Source: Terrirhizobium terrae
GTDB taxonomy: Bacteria > Pseudomonadota > Alphaproteobacteria > Rhizobiales > Rhizobiaceae
Assembly: GCF_030323265.1 (NCBI RefSeq)
Contig: NZ_CP104992.1
Coordinates: forward strand, 4,005,501 to 4,069,500
Length of the DNA stretch: 64,000 bases
Direction: 5' to 3'
The notes beneath the pieces are model-generated. The model ran no database searches. It was not told where the DNA came from and saw only the letters and a program-made list of their open reading frames with translations. Position numbers and translations under genes: made by a program. Below, in pieces: positions 1 to 12,188 of this stretch (its first letter is position 1; the number at the start of each line of letters is the position of its first letter).

Positions 1-1
1 C

Positions 2-505
2 GCGACCAAGGCTGGCGAAGCCGGCCTGAAGCTGTTCTCGGAAATCAACAAGGCCGGCAACTTTGTTCCAGTCATCGGCAAGTCCGCTTCGCTCGCTCAG
101 GGCTCCACCCCGATCGTCGTCGCCTGGGACTATAACGGTCTCTCCTGGCGCGATACGCTGAAGGGCAACCCGCCGCTCGAAGTCGTCGTTCCGGAATCGG
201 GCGTCGTCGCCGGCGTCTACGTCCAGGCGATCTCTGCCTTCGCTCCGCACCCGAACGCTGCCAAGCTGTGGATGGAATATCTCTATTCCGACGAAGGCCA
301 GCTCGGCTACCTGAAGGGCTATTGCCACCCGATCCGCTTCAACGATCTTGCCAAGAACAACAAGATCCCGAAGGAAATGCTCGACGCCCTGCCGCCGGCA
401 GCCGCCTATGAGAAGGCGAAGTTCCCGACGCTCGAAGAGCAGGACAAGGGCAAGACCGCCATCACCACCAACTGGGACAAGGTCGTCGGCGCCAACGTCC
501 AGTAA
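2..505 (+). CDS. ABC transporter substrate-binding protein, C-terminal part
   Basis: The frame is open from the window edge and ends at a TAA, so only the last 167 residues are visible and the signal peptide is missing. The fragment has the C-terminal lobe look of family 1 extracellular solute-binding proteins: WDYNGLSW, ESGVVAGVYVQAISAFAPHP, then a lobe-closing helix with LWMEYLYSDEGQLGYLKGY. It lies upstream of two permeases and an ATPase on the same strand, so it is the periplasmic receptor of that importer. The ATPase type suggests a polyamine, ferric iron or aminoethylphosphonate class substrate. The true ligand cannot be told from this piece. Confidence 0.85.
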   Translation, partial: ATKAGEAGLKLFSEINKAGNFVPVIGKSASLAQGSTPIVVAWDYNGLSWRDTLKGNPPLEVVVPESGVVAGVYVQAISAFAPHPNAAKLWMEYLYSDEGQLGYLKGYCHPIRFNDLAKNNKIPKEMLDALPPAAAYEKAKFPTLEEQDKGKTAITTNWDKVVGANVQ

Positions 506-527
506 GCTAGTTAAGCAATGCATTCAG

Positions 528-557
528 CCTCCCCGTCTTTATAGGCGGGGAGGTTTT
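528..557 (+). terminator. Hairpin between binding protein and permease genes
   Basis: CCTCCCCG pairs with CGGGGAGG around a 10-nt loop and is followed by TTTT. It sits 23 bases after the binding-protein stop and 25 bases before the permease start. Such hairpins commonly give partial termination or protect the upstream message, so that the binding protein is made in excess over the membrane parts. That role is inferred. Confidence 0.7.
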
Positions 558-582
558 CCTCCTCGGACAGAAACCCGGCTTC

Positions 583-1458
583 ATGAGCACAGCATCCTCG
601 TCCTTCATCGACAGACGTACCGTCATCGATTGGCTCGGCATCGCGCCGTTCATGATCTTCGCGCTGATGTTTCTGCTCGTGCCGACGCTCTATCTCGTCA
701 CCGGCGCCTTCTTTACGCCGGAGGGTGATTTCACCTTCAAGAATATCGGCGACCTGTTCACGCCGACCATCCTTTCGGCCTACTGGATCTCGATCAAGGT
801 GTCCTTCGCCTCCTCGCTCGGTGGCGCGCTGATCGGCTTCTTTCTCGCCTGGGCAATCGTGCTCGGCGGTCTGCCCTCCTGGATCCGCTCCGGCCTCCTG
901 ACTTTTTCCGGCGTCGCCTCGAACTTTGCCGGCGTGCCGCTCGCCTTCGCCTTCATCGCCACGCTCGGCCGCACCGGCCTCGTCACCGTCTTCCTGCGCG
1001 ACTGGTTCGGCTTCAATCTCTATTCGACCGGCTTCAACCTTCTCTCCTTCTTCGGCCTGACCATCACCTACATGTTCTTCCAGATCCCGCTGATGGTGCT
1101 GATCCTGACACCCGCGCTGGACGGCCTGAAGAAGGAATGGCGCGAAGCCTCCGAAATTCTCGGCGCGTCGACCTGGCAATACTGGCGCATGGTGGCGATG
1201 CCGATCCTGTGGCCAAGCCTGCTCGGCACCAGCCTGCTGCTCTTCGCCAATGCCTTCGGCGCCATCGCCACGGCCTATGCGCTGACCGGCGCCTCGCTCA
1301 ACATCGTGCCGATCCTGCTCTATGCGCAGATCCGCGGCGACGTGCTGCACAATCCGAACCTCGGCTACGCGCTGGCGCTCGGCATGATCGTCATTACCGG
1401 CATCTCCAACATCCTCTACATCTGGCTGCGCATGCGCGCCGAACGCTGGCAGAAGTGA
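583..1458 (+). CDS. ABC transporter permease (inner membrane subunit 1)
   Basis: This 291-residue protein has about six hydrophobic spans and the cytoplasmic loop of binding-protein-dependent permeases near residues 187-215 (EWREASEILGASTWQYWRMV), which contacts the ATPase. It follows the binding-protein gene after a hairpin and precedes a second permease by 10 bases. Together with that subunit it should form the transmembrane channel of the importer. The start is the first ATG of the frame. No strong Shine-Dalgarno site precedes it, so expression may depend on readthrough from the upstream gene. Family membership is clear; the substrate is not. Confidence 0.9.
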   Translation: MSTASSSFIDRRTVIDWLGIAPFMIFALMFLLVPTLYLVTGAFFTPEGDFTFKNIGDLFTPTILSAYWISIKVSFASSLGGALIGFFLAWAIVLGGLPSWIRSGLLTFSGVASNFAGVPLAFAFIATLGRTGLVTVFLRDWFGFNLYSTGFNLLSFFGLTITYMFFQIPLMVLILTPALDGLKKEWREASEILGASTWQYWRMVAMPILWPSLLGTSLLLFANAFGAIATAYALTGASLNIVPILLYAQIRGDVLHNPNLGYALALGMIVITGISNILYIWLRMRAERWQK

Positions 1459-1468
1459 GGGCGCGCCC

Positions 1469-2257
1469 ATGAAGATGACCAAGTTCTTCGCCTGGCTCGC
1501 CATCGCCGTCGGCGTCATCTACTTCTTCGTGCCGCTGCTCGGCACGTTCGAATTCTCGCTGCGCATGCGCCGCGGCGAATATTCCTTCGACTCTTACGGC
1601 TCGGTCTTCTCCGACATCCAGTTCCAGCAGACTTTCGGTTTCTCGGTGCTGATGGCGCTGCTCACCATCGTCTTCGGCATGCTTCTCGTCGTGCCGACCG
1701 CCTATTGGGTGCGCCTGCGCCTGCCGCAGATGCGCCCGGTGATGGAATTCATCACCCTGATGCCGCTGGTCATCCCGGCGATCGTCATCGTTTTCGGCTA
1801 TCTGCGCCTCTATAACTCGTCGTCCTACATCCCGTTCACCGGCTCGATCTTCGGCACGAACGTGCTGCTGGTCATGTCCTACATCACCCTGTCGCTGCCC
1901 TATATGTACCGCTCGGTGGACACGGCGATGCGCACGATCGACGTCCGCACCCTGACGGAAGCCGCCGAAATCCTCGGCGCCAAATGGCCGACCATCCTGT
2001 TCAAGTGCATTTTCCCGAATGTCATGTCGGGCGTCTTGTCGGGCGCCTTCATCACCTTCGCCATCGTCATGGGTGAATTCACCATGGCATCGCTGCTCAA
2101 CCGCCCGGCCTTCGGTCCCTATCTCCAGCTTGTCGGCGCCAACAAGGCCTATGAACCTTCAGCGCTTGCCGTCATCGCCTTCGCCATGACCTGGATTTCG
2201 ATGGGCCTCCTCCAGCTTGTCTCCCGTTTCAGCAAATTGACGCCGTCCAAGGCCTAA
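1469..2257 (+). CDS. ABC transporter permease (inner membrane subunit 2)
   Basis: A 262-residue integral membrane protein with about six spans and the permease loop TEAAEILGAKWPTILFKCIF near residues 161-180. Its N-terminal span (FFAWLAIAVGVIYFFVPLLG) resembles PotC/PhnV-type subunits. It begins 10 bases after the first permease and ends 9 bases before the ATPase start, so the four genes form one operon. It should pair with subunit 1 in the inner membrane. Substrate unknown. Confidence 0.9.
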   Translation: MKMTKFFAWLAIAVGVIYFFVPLLGTFEFSLRMRRGEYSFDSYGSVFSDIQFQQTFGFSVLMALLTIVFGMLLVVPTAYWVRLRLPQMRPVMEFITLMPLVIPAIVIVFGYLRLYNSSSYIPFTGSIFGTNVLLVMSYITLSLPYMYRSVDTAMRTIDVRTLTEAAEILGAKWPTILFKCIFPNVMSGVLSGAFITFAIVMGEFTMASLLNRPAFGPYLQLVGANKAYEPSALAVIAFAMTWISMGLLQLVSRFSKLTPSKA

Positions 2258-2266
2258 GGATTTTCC

Positions 2267-3328
2267 ATGTCGTTTCTTGTCCTCGACAGCATCAAGAAGA
2301 GTTTCGGGCCGACCCAGGTCGTCAAGGATTTTCACATGGCGATCGAGAAAGGAGAATTCATCTCTTTCCTCGGCCCGTCCGGTTGCGGCAAGACGACGAT
2401 CCTGCGGATGATCGCTGGCTTCGAGACCCCGAGCGACGGCACGATCACCATCAATGGCAAGAACCAGTCCGGCCTCAAGACCAGCCAGCGCAATATCGGC
2501 ATGGTCTTCCAGGCCTATGCGCTCTTCCCCAACATGAACGTCTTCGACAACGTCGCCTTCGGCCTCAAGGTCGCCGGCATGCCGAAGGCCGAGATCGAGA
2601 CCCGGGTGAAGGAGATGCTGAAACTCATCCATCTCGAACATCTCGCCGACCGCTACCCCTATCAGATGTCGGGAGGCCAGCAGCAGCGCGTGGCGCTCGC
2701 CCGCGCGCTGGCACCGAAGCCGCAGGTCCTGCTGCTCGACGAGCCGCTTTCCGCCCTCGATGCCAAGATCCGCGTGTCGCTGCGCGAAGAAATCCGCCAG
2801 ATTCAGCGCCAGCTCGGCATCACCACCGTCTTCGTCACCCATGACCAGGAAGAGGCGCTGTCGATCTCCGACCGCATCGTCGTGATGAATGCAGGCCGCG
2901 CCGACCAGATCGGCACGCCGTCGGATATCTACAACCGCCCGGCGACCCGCTTCGTCGCCTCCTTCGTCGGCACGCTCAACATCATCGACGCTGTAGTCGC
3001 AGACCCCGCGGCCAACACCATCCGCATCGGTGAAAATGTGATCTCTCTGCGTGAGACGGTTGCTGCGCTGAAGGCCGGCGACAAGATGTCCGTCGCACTG
3101 CGTCCGGAAGCCGGATCACTCTCCGAAAGCGCCAAGGGCGACACCGCGCTCACCGGCACCGTCGTGTCGTCGCACTTCCTCGGCTCGGTCGTGCGCACCA
3201 AGTTCCAAGTCGGCGGCAACCAGATTTCCTTCGACATGTTCAATGCGCCGGACAAGATCCTGCCGCAGCCGGGCGAGACCGTTACGCTGCGCTTTGCCGC
3301 CGGAGACCTGCTACTTATCCGCGACTGA
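2267..3328 (+). CDS. ABC transporter ATP-binding protein, PotA/FbpC type
   Basis: This 353-residue protein has Walker A GPSGCGKT at residues 36-43, a Q-loop in GMVFQAYALFP, the signature MSGGQQQRVALARAL, Walker B LLLDEPLSALD and the switch histidine in VFVTHDQEEAL. About 110 residues follow the nucleotide-binding domain and look like a TOBE regulatory domain, as in polyamine, iron and phosphonate importers. It is the last gene of the operon and would drive import through the two upstream permeases. No terminator is obvious directly after it. Confidence 0.93.
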   Translation: MSFLVLDSIKKSFGPTQVVKDFHMAIEKGEFISFLGPSGCGKTTILRMIAGFETPSDGTITINGKNQSGLKTSQRNIGMVFQAYALFPNMNVFDNVAFGLKVAGMPKAEIETRVKEMLKLIHLEHLADRYPYQMSGGQQQRVALARALAPKPQVLLLDEPLSALDAKIRVSLREEIRQIQRQLGITTVFVTHDQEEALSISDRIVVMNAGRADQIGTPSDIYNRPATRFVASFVGTLNIIDAVVADPAANTIRIGENVISLRETVAALKAGDKMSVALRPEAGSLSESAKGDTALTGTVVSSHFLGSVVRTKFQVGGNQISFDMFNAPDKILPQPGETVTLRFAAGDLLLIRD

Positions 3329-3483
3329 AATCCCCCCAAATACACCTGTTGCTTAACTGCATCGTAATGCTTGCCGAATGACTGCTGGAGCGGCCGTTCA
3401 GCCTTGAAATGCGAGGTCTGATACCGCATTGCCCTAATGTTGCCTTCCCGCTGGAGGGCCATCCCGAGCAACAGTTGAGTATC

Positions 3484-4818
3484 ATGTCTCCGATCACCTC
3501 TTCGGCGCCGCGCCGCCTTACATCGCAGGATTTCCGTACACTTGGCCTCGCTGCACTTGGCGGTGCTCTGGAATTCTACGATTTCATCATTTTCGTCTTC
3601 TTCGCGACGGTGATCGGCAAGCTTTTCTTTCCACCGGACATGCCGGACTGGCTGGTGCTGATCCAGACCTTCGGCATCTTCGCAGCCGGCTATCTGGTTC
3701 GTCCGCTCGGCGGTATCGTGCTAGCTCACTTCGGCGACCTGTTCGGCCGCAAGAAGGTGTTTGCCCTGTCGATCCTGCTGATGGCCCTGTCGACGCTCGG
3801 CATGGCGATCATGCCGACCTATGCGACGATCGGCGTGCTCGCGCCCATCCTGCTGGTTCTCATGCGCATCCTGCAGGGTGCGGCAATCGGCGGTGAGGTG
3901 CCCGGCGCCTGGACCTTCGTCGCCGAACACGTACCCTTCCGCCGCGTCGGCTTCGCCTGCGGCTTCCTGACCTCCGGCCTGTCGCTCGGCATTCTGCTCG
4001 GCTCGTCCATCGCCGCAGTCATCAACACCGTCTTCACGCCGGAAGCGATCGCGGATGGCGCATGGCGCATCCCGTTCTTCCTCGGCGGCATATTCGGTTT
4101 GCTGTCGGTCTGGATGCGTCGCTGGCTGCAGGAAACGCCGATCTTCACCGAGATGAAGGCGAGCCGCGCACTCGTGCCGGAACTGCCGCTGAAGACGGTG
4201 CTCCGCGATCACCTTCGCGGCGTATTCATTTCGGTTCTGCTGACCTGGGTTCTCTCCGCAGCGATCGTCGTCACGACGCTGATGACCGCCACCCTGCTGC
4301 AGAAACTTTACGGCTACACGCCGCAGCAGTCGCTTCTCGCCACCAGCTTCGGCACCGTGTTTCTGATTTTCGGAACGTCGGCCGCAGGCGCCATCGTCGA
4401 TCGCATCGGGTCGGGACGCTTCTTCACCGTCGGCGGCGTCATCTTCGGTGCCGCGACCTGGGCTTTCTACAGCCTTGCCTCGACCTCGATCACCACCGTC
4501 TTCGCCCTTTACGCGGTGATGGGCCTCGCGGTCAGCATGGTCGGCGCCGTACCTTACGTCATGGTCCGCGCCTTCCCGGCCCGCGTCCGCTTCTCTGGCC
4601 TCTCCTTCTCCTACAACGTGTCCTACGCGGTATTCGGCGGCCTGACCCCGATCGCGGTCACCTCGGCACTTGCCATCAATCCGATGGCGCATGCCTGGTA
4701 TCTGCTCTTCATCGCCGCCCTGACGGTCGGTCTCGGCGTTTATCTCTCGCTATACGGCGACAAAGTGGAAGCCGATGCCGGCATCGAGGAACTGACGGCG
4801 CGACTGGCCAGGGGCTGA
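3484..4818 (+). CDS. MFS transporter, metabolite:H+ symporter (MHS) family
   Basis: From the ATG at 3484 the product is 444 residues with about 12 hydrophobic spans. The start region GALEFYDFIIFVFFATVIGK and the loop 2-3 motif HFGDLFGRKKVF are typical of the MHS group (ProP, citrate and shikimate carriers), which bring in organic acids or osmolytes with protons. The frame is open further upstream to 3409, but that stretch lacks membrane-protein character. It lies 155 bases after the ABC operon and has its own strong terminator, so it may be a separate unit. The substrate cannot be assigned. Confidence 0.85.
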   Translation: MSPITSSAPRRLTSQDFRTLGLAALGGALEFYDFIIFVFFATVIGKLFFPPDMPDWLVLIQTFGIFAAGYLVRPLGGIVLAHFGDLFGRKKVFALSILLMALSTLGMAIMPTYATIGVLAPILLVLMRILQGAAIGGEVPGAWTFVAEHVPFRRVGFACGFLTSGLSLGILLGSSIAAVINTVFTPEAIADGAWRIPFFLGGIFGLLSVWMRRWLQETPIFTEMKASRALVPELPLKTVLRDHLRGVFISVLLTWVLSAAIVVTTLMTATLLQKLYGYTPQQSLLATSFGTVFLIFGTSAAGAIVDRIGSGRFFTVGGVIFGAATWAFYSLASTSITTVFALYAVMGLAVSMVGAVPYVMVRAFPARVRFSGLSFSYNVSYAVFGGLTPIAVTSALAINPMAHAWYLLFIAALTVGLGVYLSLYGDKVEADAGIEELTARLARG

Positions 4819-4824
4819 GAACCA

Positions 4825-4850
4825 GGCAGGCGGCAACACTGCCGCCTGCC
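4825..4850 (+). terminator. Rho-independent terminator after the MHS carrier
   Basis: GGCAGGCGGCA and TGCCGCCTGCC form a perfect 11-bp stem around an ACAC loop, followed by TTGCCTTGTTG. It starts 7 bases after the stop codon. The tail is only partly T-rich. Confidence 0.75.
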
Positions 4851-4918
4851 TTGCCTTGTTGTATTGCGGGTAGCGCCCCTCCCTGTATAATCAAGCCAGC
4901 CTTTGCGGAGCTTCTGGC

Positions 4919-5176
4919 ATGACACGGACAACAGCGAGCGAATTCAAGCGAAACCTCCAGGAATATCAGCGTCAGGCCGAACGTGAACCGATCGAAATAA
5001 CACGCGACGGCCAGCCGAAGCTCGTTCTCATGTCAGCCAATCACTATGACTGGCTGCGAGCCGCAGCACAGCGAGCCCATCAGACGAAGGATGATGTCAG
5101 CCCGGCAATTCTTGACGCGATCGAAAGCGCCGAGATGGATGAAAGGCATCGGCACCTCGACGACCTCCTGAAGTAG
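4919..5176 (+). CDS. Phd/YefM-family antitoxin
   Basis: This 85-residue protein carries the N-terminal Phd/YefM fold: TASEFKRNLQEYQRQAEREP, then IEITRDGQPKLVLMSANHYD, the beta-strand pair and helix that dimerise and bind DNA. The C-terminal 35 residues are acidic and charged, as in regions that wrap around a partner toxin. A PemK/MazF-like gene starts about 10 bases downstream, the usual antitoxin-first order. Such pairs normally repress their own promoter; I see no obvious operator in the short upstream gap. A Phd antitoxin with a MazF-like toxin is a less common pairing. Confidence 0.85.
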   Translation: MTRTTASEFKRNLQEYQRQAEREPIEITRDGQPKLVLMSANHYDWLRAAAQRAHQTKDDVSPAILDAIESAEMDERHRHLDDLLK

Positions 5177-5186
5177 ACCTTTGCCG

Positions 5187-5612
5187 ATGGCGCTTCCCGC
5201 ACCCGAACCGGGATTGGTGATCCGCTATGATTATCTCTGGGCGACTGAACGGGTTGAAGGGCGATCCTCCGGAAAAGATCGCCCGGCCTGCCTTATCGCA
5301 ACAAGCGATCCGGCTGCACGACCACGGTATGTCGTAATCCTCCCGATCACGCACAGCCGGCCAGCAGGTAAAACCATCGGAATAGAAATCCCGCCCAAGG
5401 TGAAGCAGGCGATCGGGCTTGATGAAGCACCCAGTTGGGTCATCGTATCAGAATACAATATCGACGAATGGCCGAACGCAGGCCTCTCCCCCATTCCAGG
5501 CAGTCAACACAATTTTGCCTACGGCTTTCTTCCGCCAGGCCTTTTCAAGATCATCAAGGAGAATTTTCTTGAGCTTGCACGGGATGGCAAAAGTAGATCG
5601 GTCCGGCGCTGA
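5187..5612 (+). CDS. PemK/MazF-like toxin, probable endoribonuclease
   Basis: About 141 residues. The N-terminal half has MazF-like strands: PGLVIRYDYLW, then GKDRPACLIATSDPAARPRYVVILPITHS, where a basic/RP element and a PITHS strand match the MazF core. MazF proteins cut mRNA at short sequences. The C-terminal part (WVIVSEYNIDEWPNAGLSPI and the following helix) resembles the second half of the barrel. The start could be TTG at 5181 or ATG at 5187; I chose the ATG. Its position just after a Phd-type antitoxin supports the call. The match is to the fold, so RNase activity is inferred. Confidence 0.7.
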   Translation: MALPAPEPGLVIRYDYLWATERVEGRSSGKDRPACLIATSDPAARPRYVVILPITHSRPAGKTIGIEIPPKVKQAIGLDEAPSWVIVSEYNIDEWPNAGLSPIPGSQHNFAYGFLPPGLFKIIKENFLELARDGKSRSVRR

Positions 5613-5636
5613 TTGATCTGTGGGCTGAAACGGAAA

Positions 5637-5664
5637 GAAGCCCGAAACGTCTGTTCCAGGCTTC
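5637..5664 (-). terminator. Weak hairpin after metH
   Basis: On the minus strand GAAGCC pairs with GGCTTC around a 16-nt loop, followed by TTTCC. It lies 26 bases past the metH stop. The stem is short and the loop long, so termination here is only possible. Confidence 0.35.
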
Positions 5665-5689
5665 CCCCATCGCTTTTCAAACTGCCAGC

Positions 5690-9499
<3,810 letters not shown>

Positions 9500-9502
<3 letters not shown>

Positions 9503-9521
9503 ATAAAGATGCCTTTATGTG
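9500..9521 (-). promoter_or_regulatory. Imperfect palindrome over the metH ribosome binding site
   Basis: Read on the minus strand, CATAAAG-GCAT-CTTTATATG gives ATAAAG/CTTTAT half-sites around 4 bases. It overlaps both the AAAGG ribosome site and the ATG of metH. AT-rich palindromes of this kind are bound by ArsR-type methionine-cycle regulators such as SahR, known from comparative genomics of proteobacterial metH and ahcY genes. Assignment to that regulator is inference. Confidence 0.45.
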
Positions 9522-9630
9522 AAGTCCAGCTTTATGACGCCAGCGGACCATGTTTTGTCGATGACAGGCCCCTATATGGTCGATATAGCCTGTCGATCTA
9601 AGGCAGGCCGATTGCGATAGGGAGAAAAGC

Positions 9631-10886
9631 ATGAGCGAAGCTGGTCAGGTGTCGAAATTCTGGAGTGATCTTCCCTACCACCGTCGCTGGCTTCTCGATC
9701 AGGCCGACGGGTTGTTCGATTTCTTCCAGTATCGCGCCATCAATCCCAAGGGCGGCTTCTACGATCTCGATGATGTGGGTAATCCGTTGCCGGGTGCCAA
9801 CCCGACCCGCGGCATTCATGCCTCGGCCCGCATGGTCCATTGCTTCTCCATCGGATATCTGCTTGGCCGCCCGGGCTCGGGCGACCTGATCGACCACGGC
9901 ATGAACTTTCTCTGGAACGGCCACCGCGACCAGACGAACGGCGGTTACGTCTGGACGATGAACGACGACGGCGCGGCTGACGGCAACAAGCAGGGCTATG
10001 GCCACGCCTTCGTGCTGCTCGCGGCCTCATCCGCAAAGGTCGTCGGCCATCCGCTGGCCGACCGGATGCTGGCCGATATTACCGAAGTGCTGGAGACCCG
10101 TTTCTGGGACAAGAGCCACGGTGCCATCGCCGAGGAATTTGCTGCCGATTGGGGCCCGATCGACGGCGGCAGCTATCGCGGCCAGAACTCCAACATGCAC
10201 CTCACCGAAGCGCTGATGGCCGCCTATGAGGCGACCGGCGAGCAGCATTATCTCGACAAGGCGGAGAGTATCGCCGACCTCATCATCCGCCGCCTTGCAG
10301 GCGCGACCGGCTTCCGCGTCGGCGAGCATTTCGATGCCAACTGGATCCTCAACAAGGACTATTACCACCCGGACGAAATGTTCCGTCCGGCCGGCACCAC
10401 GCCCGGCCACGCGCTGGAATGGGCACGCCTGACGCTGCAGCTCTGGACGTTGGGCGGAAAAAGCATGCCTGGATGCCGGATGCGGCAAAGAACCTTTTCG
10501 TCCAAGCCATGTCACTGGGCTGGGACAAGGAAAAGGGTGGCTTCTTCTATACGCTCGACTGGGAAGACAAGCCGGCCAAGACCAACAAGCTCTGGTGGCC
10601 GATGTGCGAGGCGGCGGGTGCCGCTCATTACATCAACCAGCATCTGCCGCACGACCCGTTCTACGAGGACAGCTACCGGCTGATCTGGAGCACCATCGCC
10701 AACAGGTTCATCGACCACAAGAACGGCGGCTGGCACGAGGAATTGACGGAAGATCTCGTTCCCGCCCACACGCTCTTCCCCGGCAAGGGCGACATCTACC
10801 ACGCTCTTCAGGCCTGCCTGATCCCGCTCTATCCGGCAGACGGCAGCCTGACGAAAATGATCGTCGAAGCTGACGGCCGTATCTAA
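9631..10886 (+). CDS. AGE-family sugar epimerase/isomerase, frame broken once
   Basis: Joined across one frameshift the product is about 417 residues and matches the N-acylglucosamine 2-epimerase/mannose isomerase (AGE) family, an (alpha/alpha)6 barrel that interconverts free sugars. Visible pieces are FWSDLPYHRRWLLDQADGLF, NSNMHLTEALMAAYEATG, the WNGHRDQTNGGYVWT strand-helix, and in the other frame WEDKPAKTNKLWWP and HALQACLIPLYP. The frame changes at the A5 run 10458-10462: adding one A gives WTLGGKKHAWMPDAAK without a break. Both halves stay conserved to the end, so a sequencing deletion is likelier than decay. It is divergent from metH. The sugar substrate is unknown. Confidence 0.82.
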
Positions 10887-10926
10887 ACGGATCGTCACCA
10901 GTCGGCGACGGAACCATCAAGGCCTA

Positions 10927-10971
10927 GATCGGTTTCCGGTGTCACATATTATCTGACGCCGGAAACCGATC
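10927..10971 (+). repeat. Long inverted repeat ending at the mgtC start codon
   Basis: GATCGGTTTCCGG (10927-10939) is perfectly repeated inverted at 10959-10971. Inside it GTCA/TGAC also pair, with one G.U pair between, giving an 18-bp stem and a 9-nt AT-rich loop. The 3' arm ends one base before the ATG at 10973 and contains the only GGA ribosome-like site. No T tract follows. It may be a dispersed palindrome of Rhizobiaceae, the terminator of the epimerase gene, or a translation control hairpin. Confidence 0.75.
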
Positions 10972-10972
10972 G

Positions 10973-11461
10973 ATGCTGAACAATCTCGCCAATGAATTTG
11001 CCCACGAAGCGCCCGTCTCGATCGAGGTTCTGATCGTTCGGCTGCTAGGCGCGGCGATCTTCTGCGGCCTGATCGGCCTGGAACGGGAAAGCAGCCACAA
11101 CTCCGCCGGCCTCCGCACCAACATGATGATCGGCCTCGCGGCCTGCGTTTTCACGCTGGTCGGGCTGCAGATCCTGCATGAATTCGGCAATCAGCCCGAT
11201 ACGGTCCAGATCGACCCGATGCGTCTCATCGAGGCCGTCACGGCAGGCATAGCCTTTCTCGCCGCCGGTGTCGTGTTCCAGATGCGGGGCGACGTGAAGG
11301 GCCTGACGACGGGTGCCAGCATGTGGCTGTCGGGCGCGATCGGCCTCTGCGTTGGGCTCGGCATGTGGCTGGTCGCGGTGCTCGCGACCGTCACCGGCAT
11401 CCTGATCCTTTGGCTCCTGCGCAAGGCCCAGGTCGCTTCAGGCCTTAAGGACGAGAGGTAG
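10973..11461 (+). CDS. MgtC/SapB family membrane protein
   Basis: 162 residues with about four to five hydrophobic spans and the family signature AIFCGLIGLERESSHNSAGLRTNMMIGL near the start, followed by GIAFLAAGVVF and TTGASMWLSGAIGLCVGLGM. MgtC proteins help cells grow at low magnesium and in acidic or host compartments, partly by acting on ATP synthase or potassium balance. This copy lacks the C-terminal cytoplasmic ACT-like domain of longer MgtC proteins. The start codon directly abuts a long hairpin that would hide its ribosome site, so translational control is plausible. Confidence 0.9.
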   Translation: MLNNLANEFAHEAPVSIEVLIVRLLGAAIFCGLIGLERESSHNSAGLRTNMMIGLAACVFTLVGLQILHEFGNQPDTVQIDPMRLIEAVTAGIAFLAAGVVFQMRGDVKGLTTGASMWLSGAIGLCVGLGMWLVAVLATVTGILILWLLRKAQVASGLKDER

Positions 11462-11469
11462 GCTACGGC

Positions 11470-12188
11470 CTACGAGCGGAGAGCTTCGCGCATCTGACGC
11501 ACGACGTCGGCACTGGTCCGATATTCCTGTTGGGCCGAAAAGCCGAAGCGGGTGAGCGCTGCATTCGAAGACATCACCGGAAGGCGACACGAGGCATGAA
11601 CCTCGGTCACCCTTGTTTCACGCACGATCTCGGCAACATTGGCCGGCGTGATCCCGCTGCCCGCTAGGATCGAAATCCGGTCGGCCGCCTGTTCGACGAG
11701 ACTGCGAAGAACGCCGACACCATCCGGCGCCTTTACCGACAGGCCGGAGGTCAGTATGCGTTTGAAGCCGAGTTCGATTGCCTGCGCCAGCGCTTCAAAC
11801 GGATCAGGCACGAGGTCGAAGGCACGATGCAGCGTCAGGCCCATTCCGCGCGCGCGTTCGGTTTGCATCCGCAGCAGATCAACGTCCAGCGTTCCATCCG
11901 TCCGGCTCGCCCCGAGCACGACACCGGCCAGCCCGCTTTCGCGGGCAGCGTCGATATCGGCCAGCATCACCTCCCGGTCCGCAGGGCCGAACACGAAGCT
12001 CCTGATCTTGGCCGGATCATCGCATAGACCGGCACCGATGCCTTCGCCGCCAATGCCATCAGCCCCCGCGACGGCGTCAGCCCGCCTAGATCGAGCGCCG
12101 AGCAAAGTTCGATCCGATCAGCGCCACCTTCGACGGCCGCTTCAAGCCCTTCTGCACTGTCGACGCAGACTTCAAGCAGCACGGACAT
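11470..12188 (-). CDS. cutC: CutC family protein, frame broken once
   Basis: Joined across a frameshift near 12000 the product is about 239 residues. The N-terminus is SVLLEVCVDSAEGLEAAVEG followed by GADRIELCSALDLGGLTPS, the TIM-barrel start of CutC. The second part has SFVFGPADREVMLADI, LTLHRAFDLVPDP and ILTSGLSVKAP. One extra A in the gene (GGAGC to GGAAGC) restores MIRPRSGSFVFG. CutC was named for copper homeostasis in E. coli, though that role is debated. The start at 12188 overlaps the ROK kinase stop by 17 bases, so it is the last gene of this minus-strand operon. Confidence 0.88.

Noticed and set aside
10419..10886. A separate small gene at the end of the AGE epimerase
   Set aside because: It is the C-terminal part of the same epimerase in another frame, joined by one base in an A run.
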